A stretch of 64,000 bases of DNA, from positions 96,093,705 through 96,157,704 of the forward strand of contig NC_087062.1 of assembly GCF_963678635.1 (NCBI RefSeq), read 5' to 3'. Position numbers and translations under genes: made by a program. Numbering within the stretch: position 1 is the stretch's first letter; each line of letters begins with the position of its first letter. Under the pieces are notes generated by a model, which ran no database searches, had not been told where the DNA came from, and worked only from the letters and a program-made list of their open reading frames with translations. This document shows, piece by piece, positions 24,101 through 36,100 of this stretch. Source of the stretch: Symsagittifera roscoffensis (lineage: Eukaryota > Xenacoelomorpha > Acoela > Convolutidae).

Positions 24101-27100
24101 GGTTAATGGCCCTAGTATATTAAGAACAACTGATTGGCCGTTCAAGCCCGATACAAGGGTTATCGATAAAATAAGACTCAAAGGACCATCATGTGATATC
24201 GACATTTGTCTGGAAAATTGGTCAAATTTCGTCGTCGATGTTTTGACAGAAGAAAATCTTCCCTTCGGAAAATGGGAGAGATTCAATTCAATTGTTAAAT
24301 ACAAACGCGCTGTAGCATTTTTGTTACGATGGCTGCCATCCCATAAACATTTCCGGTCGAGTATATTAGAAATTACAGACCCGTCTGAAATGGATTTTGC
24401 TGAACAGAAGCTCATTTACCTGTCCCAGGGTGAGACATTCCCTAGTGAGCTAAAACTACTAAGATCCGGTAAAGTTATCACAAGGAATAGTCGGATCGCC
24501 AAGTATTCGCCGTTCATTGGACCAGCTGGCATCCTTCGCTCGACTGGGCGCATCAGCCGCTTGGTTAATTCCGATTTCGATAGCAAGCATCCGATTATAC
24601 TTGATGCACGTCACGCGGTTGTTCGGTTTTTGGTTCAGCACTTGCACGTTAGGAATTTCCATCAAGGCTTGGATTACATGCGTTCGGTGGTTAATTTGAA
24701 GTACGTCGTGTTAAATTTGCAATGGTTGCTGCGAAACATTGAAAATACTTGCGTCGTGTGCCGAAAACGCAAAGCGCAAACCGTAACTCATATGATGGCT
24801 GATCTGCCCATTGAAAGGCTGGGTTACAAGCAACCTCCATTCACTAACACAGGTGTTGACTACTTTGGGCCGTTCCTAGTTCCAATCCGGAGAAGTACGG
24901 AAAAGAGGTGGGGTTTTTTGTTCACCTGTCTCACTACTAGAGCGGTGCATATTGAAGTGGTCCCCTCGCTCGACACAAGCTCTTGTGTGATGGGCGTAGA
25001 GAGGTTTATTGCACGTCGCGGTACTCCGACTACTATCATGTCCGACAACGGAACGAACTTTGTTGGCGCTCAGAAAGAGCTCTTAGCTTGCGTTGAGAGT
25101 TGGAACAAGCTCGCAGCCGCTGTTTTTGTTCAGAAAGGGATAAAGTGGAAATTCAATCCACCCAGCGCACCGCACCATGGTGGGTCCTGGGAGCGATTAG
25201 TTCGGAGTGTTAAGCGCGTCTTGTATGACATCCTAGGCAACAGGAGAGTAACTGAGGAGGTTCTAGGAACCACGCTGTGCCTTGTTGAGCAATCACTCAA
25301 CGCTAGACCGATAACAGCCGTTAGTTCCGATCCGCTAGATTTAGAGGCGTTGACCCCGAATCATTTTATCCTTGGTCAGCACGCAGCGAGTTTTCCGTCG
25401 CTAAGTTTCGAAGACAACTTCGACCATAAGAAGCGGTTCGCCAGAGCGCAATCATACGCTAACGCAATATGGACACGGTGGATGCGGGAATACGTTCCTT
25501 CCCTCAATAGGAGGGCAAAATGGCACAACCAGTCAGACGTTAAGTTGAAAGCCGGCGACTTGGTTTGGGTCATAGAGCCTGACACTCCACGTGGACATTA
25601 TCCAATCGCACGTATCCTAAGACTGCACTATGGCAAGGACGGATGCGCGAGATCCGCCGACATAAAGACAGTAACGAGCGAACTGACCCGCCCGACCGTA
25701 AAGCTCGCTCCCGTTCTTCCTTGTTTAGGGGTGGAGGATGTTGCAGCGCAAATATAAAACAATAGTATAAATGCATATAAAACTGAACCAAAATGTAAAT
25801 GCATATAGGGACAGTAGCCAAGCGTATACAGGGTGCGTCTCTGCGGGTTCGGCGCCGGTTCGAATCGCGACTAGGTCATTTCCTTTCTAGAACTCGAATA
25901 TGCACCGAACTTGATGGGATGCTCCGTACCCAGGTTCGAACCCCCCCAAAACCTATTTTAACCGTCTTTTCGCTCTAATTTGGTTCAGCCTTGATTAAGG
26001 CTGACCTTTAAAAAGAGCAATTTGTCTCAAGGACAAATACTGGCCATTTTTGCAGCTTGCTTTGAGTTATGCAGTTTATTGTGGCCGATGTTACCGATGT
26101 TAACAATAAAAAAAGTTTGTTAAAAATATCATTATATTACGAAATTTCCAGAGTTATTTTCCCGATAAAATACTCGTTAATTCAAGTGTTTAAAAACCGT
26201 TTTTTATATAATCGTGGAGATTGACGCGCACACCAATCTGTGATTGAAGACCATTAATTGACAATTTCAAACTATACGTAGTAAAACAGCCAATGAAAGT
26301 CAGATAGGTCAATCATTCTTGGCATCCTAATGATTCCATCCAAGAATATGGCCTTGCTCAGAAATCAGCGATGACTACTTAAGAAGCACACCCATAATAG
26401 GGATTTCTTATTGTTTTGACTTTCCAAAAAATTAACGGAAATTGTGTTTGAAGTGATACCATTATTCACACCAATTTCGGCTACCAAGTAATAAACTTTC
26501 AGAAAAAAAAAACAATTTATACTCCAATCAAGATATAGCCGTCATGAGTTGAATGAATTTATTTTTCGTCGAGAATGATCCCGCTTTCAAATTTCTTCTA
26601 AAATGAATTGAGGTAATCTAATTGGTCATTTTAATTCCCCATTTGTTTGAATGTTTTTGAAATTACCGTTCTATTTTGGTTGTTGCCAAGGAAAGTTAAA
26701 GTTAATAATTTCTAATTTATCAAAATTTTCAAAGCTAAAAACTATTCGAGGCCCTTAAAGGGCAGTCGGAGTTTTGTGGGCTTTACCCTGATACGAACCC
26801 TCTTGCTTTTGCTTTGAAGAACTTTGCTTCAAACAAGTCAGAGAGTTTTCGCGAGTCAAGAAGATTAGAATTTTGTAATACCTAAACAAATATTCAGTTA
26901 CAGTTTGCTGGCTGCTTTTTATCAAGCTGGGTCACAATCTCGTACAAGTTACTTGATAGAAAACAAGACTGCTCGTATCAGGGTGAAACATAAAAATTCT
27001 GACTGCCCGTCACAGTCTGTGAATCAGTTTTTAAAAACCAACTGAGCAAAAAGTGTTAGAATTTCCAAAAATAATGAAGCAAAAATTTGAAATATAATGA

Positions 27101-30100
27101 AACTAAACCACCTACGTACCTATTCCAAGTACAAATATTCTCAGCGTCACGTAATAAAAACACCAAATATCTTCCTATATTTTAATTTGGAACCATACAT
27201 GAGCGGATTAAATAAGCACTGTCGCCGCGATAGCACAAAAACATTGTTAGTTAATTGTCTTTCATTAGTTGATTTGCCAAAATTCGATAACCGATAATTT
27301 TTCAAAAAAGGATCACAGGTGAATAGCTTTTTTAATTTTAGCTTACGGCTACACCGGCTTTCCGATGGTATAAAAATTCCGTTCAAAATTGCTGATTAAA
27401 AAGTCAAATTTGGTCTGGAGAAAAAAAAATCCCGAGCACAAATATTCTGTCAATTTCTAACAATGACGAAACATATTAGAAATTTGGGTTACCCATTTTT
27501 TGCTATCTATCAATGCGACAAATTTCGGCTCAAAAAGAGTCAGCTGCAAACCTCAAAGTTGTGGCCTGGTGGGTGGGGGGATGTTAACTTGATCCCTTTC
27601 AAAAACGTGACAAAAAATTGTGTCCGCGATAGCAAGTTCTTGTCACATTTCTTGAAAACCAGATAAGTAAAATGATTCAAAAAAATTATCCAGTGACCAG
27701 GGGCGGATTTAGGGGGGGGGGGGATTTGACGACCCTCAGGGATTCGACCCCCTCAGACTCATCTAGACTCATCAATAATAGACTCATCTTATCAAAGGCT
27801 AGCTACTCCAATTATTGCAATAATAGATTCGATTTATCATTTACTATATATTGAGTATGGAGGAAATAACAATTTTGAAACAAAAAAAATTAAGTTTTCA
27901 AATTTCGCTGAAAATATTTTTTTTGCCGAAATCTTTGGCACATAAATCGAAGGTTACTCGAAATATGAAGCTTTTGATTCTACCATTGGTGGTGTTTAAT
28001 TGAGGTTTCTGCAGTTTAATTGAGGTTTCTGCACCACTGAAAAGCAATCAAGCCTGTCTGGGCATAGTCCATTTCTGCTGAGTGGGATGTAANNNNNNNN
28101 NNNNNNNNNNNNNNNNNNNNNNNNNNNNNNNNNNNNNNNNNNNNNNNNNNNNNNNNNNNNNNNNNNNNNNNNNNNNNNNNNNNNNNNNNNNNNNNNNNNN
28201 NNNNNNNNNNNNNNNNNNNNNNNNNNNNNNNNNNNNNNNNNNNNNNNNNNNNNNNNNNNNNNNNNNNNNNNNNNNNNNNNNNNNNNNNNNNNTTAATTCA
28301 CTTTTTAAACATATCTTATTTGTAACTAAGTAGAATTAACCGTAACAAAGGACCATTTTATCACTCCCCACATTCCAAATACCGCTGTGTGGGATGTAAT
28401 GTACCTGTTTGCCGACTAGAATGGCCACCATAAATGCCTCTCTGCCTCTGTTGTCTATCTGCTGTATGGAGGAGTAGTGCCAGTAGAAGTCACTCATACT
28501 CTCTTGCAGCCTCACCAGGTAGTCCACAGAGGCGTTGATTAGATTCACACTAGAAGTGTTGCCCTCTTGCACCCTCAAGTAGTTCTGCCACTCTACACAA
28601 CAACAATCAGCCAATGAAAACAAACAAAAAAACAGGTTGCTGCACAAGTAGCAATTATTTTCTTTTTTTCCGGCGGCAGTCAAAACCGAGAATTTTTAAG
28701 TCCTAAAAACTAAAATTTTAAACCGTTTCTTTGACGCCTAAAAATCGGACAATTACCATTGTGAAACCTGATTTTGCTGCAAAAAAAATTAAACTCGAAC
28801 CTAAATTTTTCCCCATTACGTTGTCGGGAAACAAGACATATAACAAAGTTTGAAATTTTGGATTCTTCTCCCGAAAAATGAAGACAGACTAGCCTGCATT
28901 GTGCCCTTCGCAGAGCAGTTGGAGGAACCTGAACAACTTGGTGGTGAAAGATGAGTCATCCATGACCCTGGATGCACTCTCGGAAGCGGACGACGCTGCA
29001 GAGGACACTTGGTCTTCGGCCTTGTTGCACCTCTCGAAGCTGTCCAGATTCAGCACACTGCATGACTGCATGAAGGCAGCGATGCTGTCGAAGAAAGCGA
29101 CGTCCTTCTTCTCATACAGATGGTTCAACATCGTCTTAACAGAAAAACAATGACTTTTATAGCTCATCTAATCAGAACTCAGTTTTTAATCAAAAAATGT
29201 ATCTCTTCTGCTTTAAACAAAAACATCAAATCGCATGACCGAGCAGCGTCCCGAAGGAGAGCGTAAGACTGCCACCACTCTGTTTTTTTTGCAAATACAT
29301 CAGGGACTGATTTAGGGGGAGAGGGTCCAGGGGGATTTGGACGCCCTCCGTCAGGGTTTCGATCCCCTTACTGCGGCGCAAAATTTTTCGTAACAATAGG
29401 GTCTCTTTACAGCGTTCTGAGAGCGCTCGGAAAATCAATTGAATCGATTCAGAAAAATGTCGGCAAAATCTGCCCCGCCTTCGAAAAAATTCTTAACCCG
29501 CCCCTGAAATAAATGACATCCGCACTGGATTTTTATGGATAATAATCAATTATATTGGATTGCTACAGTCTGCCTCTTTAAAATTTGAAAACAATCGATT
29601 GGAGTTGATTAAAAATGGAATAAATTATTCCATTATTCAAAGCAATTAGATCCAATCTTTATCGTTTGTAATCGATTTTATTTCAATTTACTTTCAAAAC
29701 TTTTTTCAAGTGGTGGTTGGTGAATATGGGGATGAACGTGTTTATTCAGGCTCAAATTTGACACAAAGCTGCAAAACTTTGAGTAAATATTTTTTTACTA
29801 ATTTTACCACAATAATCGTTTATCTGGATAAATTTTAGTCAACAAAAATCCATTCTAATCATATTTCACCACTGAAACTTCGGTGCATGTAGTCATTTTT
29901 GACAAACTAAGCTTGAAAGTTTTTCTATACTAATTTTTAATACTGAAATACTAATATGGGCTATAAAATACTAGTTTTGAATGATGATAACTCGCAAAAC
30001 CAAGATCATACAGAAAACGAAGTCTAACTCAATATGGTTATTTTAGGTGCTTGGCAGAAAAAAAATTCGGAATGACAAAACTGAAAAACGGTTGACTAAA

Positions 30101-33100
30101 ATTTTCAAGACTCCCAACGTGAAATTTCACCGCGCACGCTACTGGCAACACCTATAGAAGTTATACAAAATAGTTTTCAATTTGCTCTGTGTCACACAAC
30201 AGAACTCCTCGTATTAGAGCAGATTTTCTGACTGCCCTTCAGCTTGTTTTTCTAAAAAAAAGGTTTTCTTGAGATCAAATTGATCTCCAAATGTAGTTCA
30301 TTTTTTGATTTTGGTAAGGAAATAACAACGCAGATTTCAAAATATTTTAATGTATAAAAGCATTTGATGTAACATTTTTCAAATTAAAAAATTATATTTG
30401 AAATAAAGTTTTGTTTTTGCAAGAAAAAAAATGGCAAAAGAGTTTAGAACATTATTTGAAACTTTATTTGAGTTTAGAACATTATTTGAGTTTAGAACAT
30501 TAGTTTAGAGCATAAAATGTCTTTCATATGATGACAACAATACGAAGATCTAATCAAAATGAACATTTGGGAAGCTACTACTCCGCAAGGGTCTAGGAGT
30601 AAATCCCACAGGATATAATCCCTTAAACAAAATCTTCCTGGATTAAATCCCCCTAAACAATTTTCTCCATTGAATAAAATCCCCCTAAAACAAAAGCCCC
30701 CATATTTAAATTCAAAACCCCGAAAATCAAATTGTATACATTATAACATTTTATGCTTTCTATAGATTCAATTTTGAACTGACTTCAATTTAAACACGCA
30801 TGGCCATTTGTACGTGACTTTTCAACAACTTTGAGATTCCTGTTGGCTTCCTAGAAGAATGATCATTGATTGCAAAATTTAATAAACAACGTGCAACAGT
30901 CAGTAGGACAATTGAAAAAAAAAAATTCATTTCTTCAGCGTGAGCTCGAATCCCACATGCGATAATTTGCACAATTGATACAAAAATCTGTTCAATGTAC
31001 CCTCCAGGAGTCAAAAATTCTAAGGTAGGGCGAAATGGTGTAAAAAGAGGTCCCCGACTCCTAAAAAACTCTTTTTTATGTCAAAATTTCCGATCTTTAG
31101 GACCACGGAATGTTGATCCACGGACCACGGGGCAAAAAAATCACACAAGGAAAGAGGATCAGTTTGATAGATAAAAAAATTGTTTGTTCTGCCACTAGCT
31201 ACAAAGAGATGGACTATCTCAAAGCCATAGCTGTTAACTTGTCCTTTTAGTATTTAGTCTTTAATCTATTAATTTTTTTTCTGGTAATTATCTTCCATCG
31301 TTCAATTCGGCTTTTAGTGTCGCTTTCTTGTTCAATTTCAAGGTGGGGAATTCTAGACTAAAAACTGGTAATTTTATCCTGGGGGATATGGTTCGCGAGC
31401 GAATTTACAAGCGCAAGAGACCGTTATATGAAAGTTTACAAGGTTGGCGTATCAATGCACAGCTAAGAATTTTCCGACCTCTCAATCAGACATGGGCAGT
31501 TTTCATTTGAAAAATCTAATACACTTTCAATACCATGGGAAAATTTTCCTCTTTTGGGTCAACTTTCCCGAACAAATACACTTGCCTCAGCTCAATTTAA
31601 CTTATTTGAAACTTTCCACTATGAAACTCGATACTTTTTCAGCCGGATTAAATCACCGCCTGTGTTACGCAATTATGGAAACATAGCTAGCCATGATATT
31701 CCAAACTTGGCAATCTTCAACCCCCATAGCTTTACTACAAAACTATGAATTTTCGAGCTCAGGGCAGCAAAATATCTTCCAATCTAAAAAAGATAACCCG
31801 TGAAAAAATTATATGAAAAAATGCATGTTTTTAATTTTGCATTGTTTTTGTTCGCTATATCAAATATACACAGTGGCGCTTTTTGCGCATGTAACGCAAT
31901 AATAATACAAAAACGTCACTTCAATTAAATTTGGAATGTTTTTTAGTCGGATTGATTAGTCGTTCCACATTATGAAAAACGATTTATAGCGTGCAATTAT
32001 TATACCACAATTGGCAATTTTCAAATCGTATAACTTTACTAAAAAACATAACTAAACATTTTTTGATCTCAGTGCATCGATACTTTTCAGGAGCACTAAA
32101 AAGTTTTATCAATTGTATCTAATCAAAAAAATTGAACTTGGTTTGTCAAATAACCGCGCAACGCATAAATACTCCGTCTTTTTTTGAAAATTGAACCAAA
32201 AACTAATTTTAAATGATTTGATTCAGCTATGCACTACGATTGAACACCCATGCTTAAGCGAGCACTGTATTCAAAATGGAATATTTCATGGAGCTAATCA
32301 GAACTAATAAAAAGCACTTCTCCAGATTTTCCTTCTACAAAAAAAAAATTAAAATAAAACTGTGTTTTGGTTTATCTATGGTATGGTATGATTGTATGAT
32401 TTTTTTTACCGTTTGGATGTCGACATTTCCCCCAGTGAGGACTGAGATGCCCATCTGCAGAGTGACTTCGGCCACTTCCGACTGCACTCCCCCACACTTG
32501 GTCAGTCGCAGCAGAATCATCTCGGCCGCACCCCTCTCCTTCAATCTGGCCTGCTCCGACAACAACTTCTGCTTCGCCATCTCCTGTTCCTGGGAAGCAT
32601 AAAAGATATGCAAGCTTTAGAATATTATTAAGACAAAAGATTATTTTTTTGTCACAAGGGTTATATTTTAGCCAATTATAATCCAATAATTGAAGCCAGC
32701 GCATCAAAAATTGCTCAATTTATAGCAATGCAACTCTTTGCTTTCTCGATTTCACTTCGAATGAACCTACTTTAAATTTTATTCTAAAAATATTAAAGTT
32801 ATTAAGTTTTCATTCTGTGCTTATATTTTGCGGATTTTTATTTTTTTTGTATTTACCTCGAAACTCGGCTCGGCCCCCTCGTCATCGCCGTCTTCGTCGT
32901 CCTCCTGACAACTGCAGCTGCTGCTCATCAGTTCCGCATACGAGATGTACAGCAACTCCCCCTGGCCATCATCCCCTCCCCCTCCCCCTCCCCCTCCGGA
33001 CTCCTCCTCCATCTTCTGAGCCCCCCTTTTGATGAAAGTGATCAGTTGAGTCAGAGGGTCTGGCTTACTAGGATCCAAAGTGTCTCCTAGTATGTGCAAA

Positions 33101-36100
33101 GCATAAAGTTTAGTTTAATGTTAAAGATGTAGTTTAATGTTAATGAAAAAGTGAAAATTCGATGTAAGAGATTGAGTTTTAATTTCAGTTAGCTTCGTTT
33201 TTATATCAACTTTTTGATACATTGTGGCTTTCTGAATTGATGGGAATATCTTAACTGTGCTTTAACTGTAAAAAAGTTGAAAAATCTTCGAAGGAAAAAA
33301 TAGCTCTGCCAGAGTTATCTGAGTCGTTATTTAAGAAATAACTCAAGACTTTTAAAAAATTCGATTTCAACATTATAGCAAAAGCCATTAAAATAAATTT
33401 TAAAAATGATAGCTAGAGACGTCTGAAAAGATTTTGGCCAAATTTAAAGGGCAAAGGGTTTCTAACCCTTCGCCACCCAAAGGGTCTCCTTCTGAAACTT
33501 TTTAAGGCGTCCATTTTCAGCCGACCGATTCTATAAAATTTTTAAAGGCATTTTCAACTCAAATATACACTAATTATTTGGGAAACCTTCCCAAAAGTAA
33601 CCAAAAACGGTTTTTGGACCGTTTTTTTTTCAAAAATCTCCCTGAGGCGCAGAAAACTTTGACAGAATAGGGTTTTTATCTGTTTTCAAAGGGCTTGCAA
33701 AATCCTGCCAAATCCATTCGGTCGACCTGAAAAAAGGGCGTCAAAATTTTCATTTTTTTTTTCTTGAAACCCCCCCCCTTGGAGAAAAACCTAGATCCAC
33801 CCCTAGCTTCAATAAGTATGAGCTGTTTATGTAATGCCATTCATAATGCCATTCATGTAAGAGTGAAAGCTTGATCTAATATGAGAAAAGTTATTAACCG
33901 GTAGTGAGACTCTCAATCAGATTTTCTTTTCCATGCTGTTCCTCGGTGGAGAGCCACGTGTCCTGGTAGGACTTGACGAACAAGTTGACAGCCTTGTGTC
34001 TGGGCAAAGTGTAGAGTGGCACCATCTGGAAGCACTGCATCACACTCCTCTTGCGTGCCCGAGACAGCAGACGCGTCTCCGCCTCCGTGTTCTCAAGGGG
34101 AGGGTGGTCCACCTGCAGGTTAAGCAAATGCGGGTCTTATTTCCTATAAAGCCCCCCCCCACACACACACCACCCAACAATTTAAAGCCCACATTATATA
34201 GTAAAACCACAGTACGTGCTGGGGTTACAATTTTTTTTAGTACGAAGCTGGTGGGTGAGGGGGGGGAAGGGTGTAAAGCGAAAGACACAGAAATAGACAA
34301 TAAAAAGTTATGGTATCCCCCACCCACTACACCACACGACCAAGAGATTATCAAAAACATAGCTGAGCATCGCTCAAGTCCGGAATGTAAGGAATTGATA
34401 GAAACTGACTATCCTTTGGCAAGCTTGATAACTTTTCATTCATCCTCCGCGAATTGCGGAAACTTCATACTATAACAAGGATAGCCGGTTACTGTGCAAG
34501 TAGCACATAATTTTCCGTATACAGTTTTCAAAAAACGCAAGAAAAAGTGGTGTAATAAAAGGATCTGACGTAGAACTGTTTTTTAGGCACATTTGACAAT
34601 CATAGTAAAATAGGCAAACAGGACAACGGCTTTTGATGGAAATGACTAGAAAAGTTTTTTTTGCAGAAATGTTTTTGAAACTTTGAAGATTTCGATTACC
34701 AAAATGGCATTAAAAATCTCGTGTAAAATTGAAATTAATTATGAATAAGCTACTGTAAACGGCAGTAGCTTAAATTTCAATGTCGTTCGAATCACGACTG
34801 AAATGGCTTAATTTTGATATATCACTAAACCCGGTCCGATTATTATTTATGGTGGTTGTTTTTGCGTGGAAAAAAAAACAAAAAAACACCCGAATACAAA
34901 GTTCCTCCCCATTTTCAATGGTCGGAACAAAAACTAAAACAAACCCGAATAAAAAGTTCCCACGCATTTTCAATGGTCGGAACAACAATAATTAAAAAAA
35001 GGATAGCCGGTTACTGTGAAAGTAGCACAAACTATTCCGACCAGTCCTAAAAAGTTACACAAAACTATTTTTCAAATTAGTGTAGTTTTTTTCGTCTTGG
35101 TGTGATAAAGGAAACTGAGCGAAAAGTAGGGTATAAAAGTTTTCGTCAGTTATTTAAAAAAATGCCCGGGAGCAAAAGATAAGAACTCATAAACAGATTT
35201 AAATTTTTTTAAATAATTTTTCAAAAATTTTTTCCCAAATTTTTGAAGTTTTCGATTCCTGTGATGAGGCTACAAACTCCGAAAACTATTTTGATTTAAG
35301 TAAATTAAGTTTTCAAAGCTTAAATTTAGCATAAAAGCTAACGTAAGCCTGTTCACATGGTCGAAATTCAACGAAAAAAAAAATCAAACCGGTTTTTCTC
35401 GACACCAGGAGTTTTTTTTTGAAATTTTCAATGTTGTTTGAATCACGACTGAAAGGGCTTTAATATGATATATGATTTATCACTCAAGCCAATCCGATCA
35501 TTCTTTGAGGTAGTTGAATTTGCGTGGGAAACAATAAACGCCTGCTCGCTTTATTCGCTCGAATTAAGACAAAAAATGAAATATTTCAAACTGGTTTTTC
35601 TCGACACTGGAAAAATTATTTCCAAGCTTTCTAATGTGTCTCGAATCACGACTGAAACGGCTTTAAAATGATAAATAACTCAACCCAGTCCAATCTTCAT
35701 TTGTAGGTACCTGATTTGCCAGGAAAACCAAAAAACTAAAACACATTCGAATACAAAATTTCTCCCCGTTTTCATGGTCGGAACAATATTAATCATAATA
35801 TTAATAATGACAATGCTAAAAATCATTATTAAAATTACAATAATAATCATAAAATAATTTTTTTAATCATAAGAATCTTAATCATGAAAACCCTAATAAC
35901 AAGGGTAGCCGGTTACTGTGCAAGTAGCACAGAATGTTCCGACAATGGTCTTTAGAAAATTAGGTTCAGAAAATTTTCTTTTTCCCCAATTTGTGTATTT
36001 TTTTGCTGGGTGGGATAAAAGGATATGACGTAAGAATATTTTTTAGGCACATTAGACAGTCATAGTAATATAAGCAAATTGTACAAAAGTTTCAGTAGAA

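Larger units (their letters stand above)
16908..26073 (+). mobile_element. BEL/Pao LTR retrotransposon, nearly complete
   Basis: 9,166 bp between LTR starts TGTTGCAGCG (16908 and 25739) and ends TTATGCA (17249, 26073). Order: LTR, 1.2-kb leader, 200-codon accessory ORF, gag with DUF1759-like region and zinc knuckles, UAA, protease, RT, RNase H, integrase, polypurine tract, LTR. RT/integrase order and the gag type place it in BEL/Pao. The LTRs differ by about seven substitutions plus a C-run length change by manual comparison, so insertion is fairly recent. No matching 4-6 bp target duplication is seen: flanks are CCAATC on the left and GTTTAT on the right. It lies antisense to RyR in the intron between exons 21 and 22. 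Confidence 0.93.

Noticed and set aside
21963-25757. Pol as an independent ORF starting at ATG 21963
   Set aside because: That ATG lies inside the protease. The conserved protease start and active-site Asp (21909) are upstream in the same open frame, back to the gag stop.
33933-34475. 180-codon plus-strand open frame
   Set aside because: Its first half is the antisense of RyR exon 17 and the rest is intronic low complexity.
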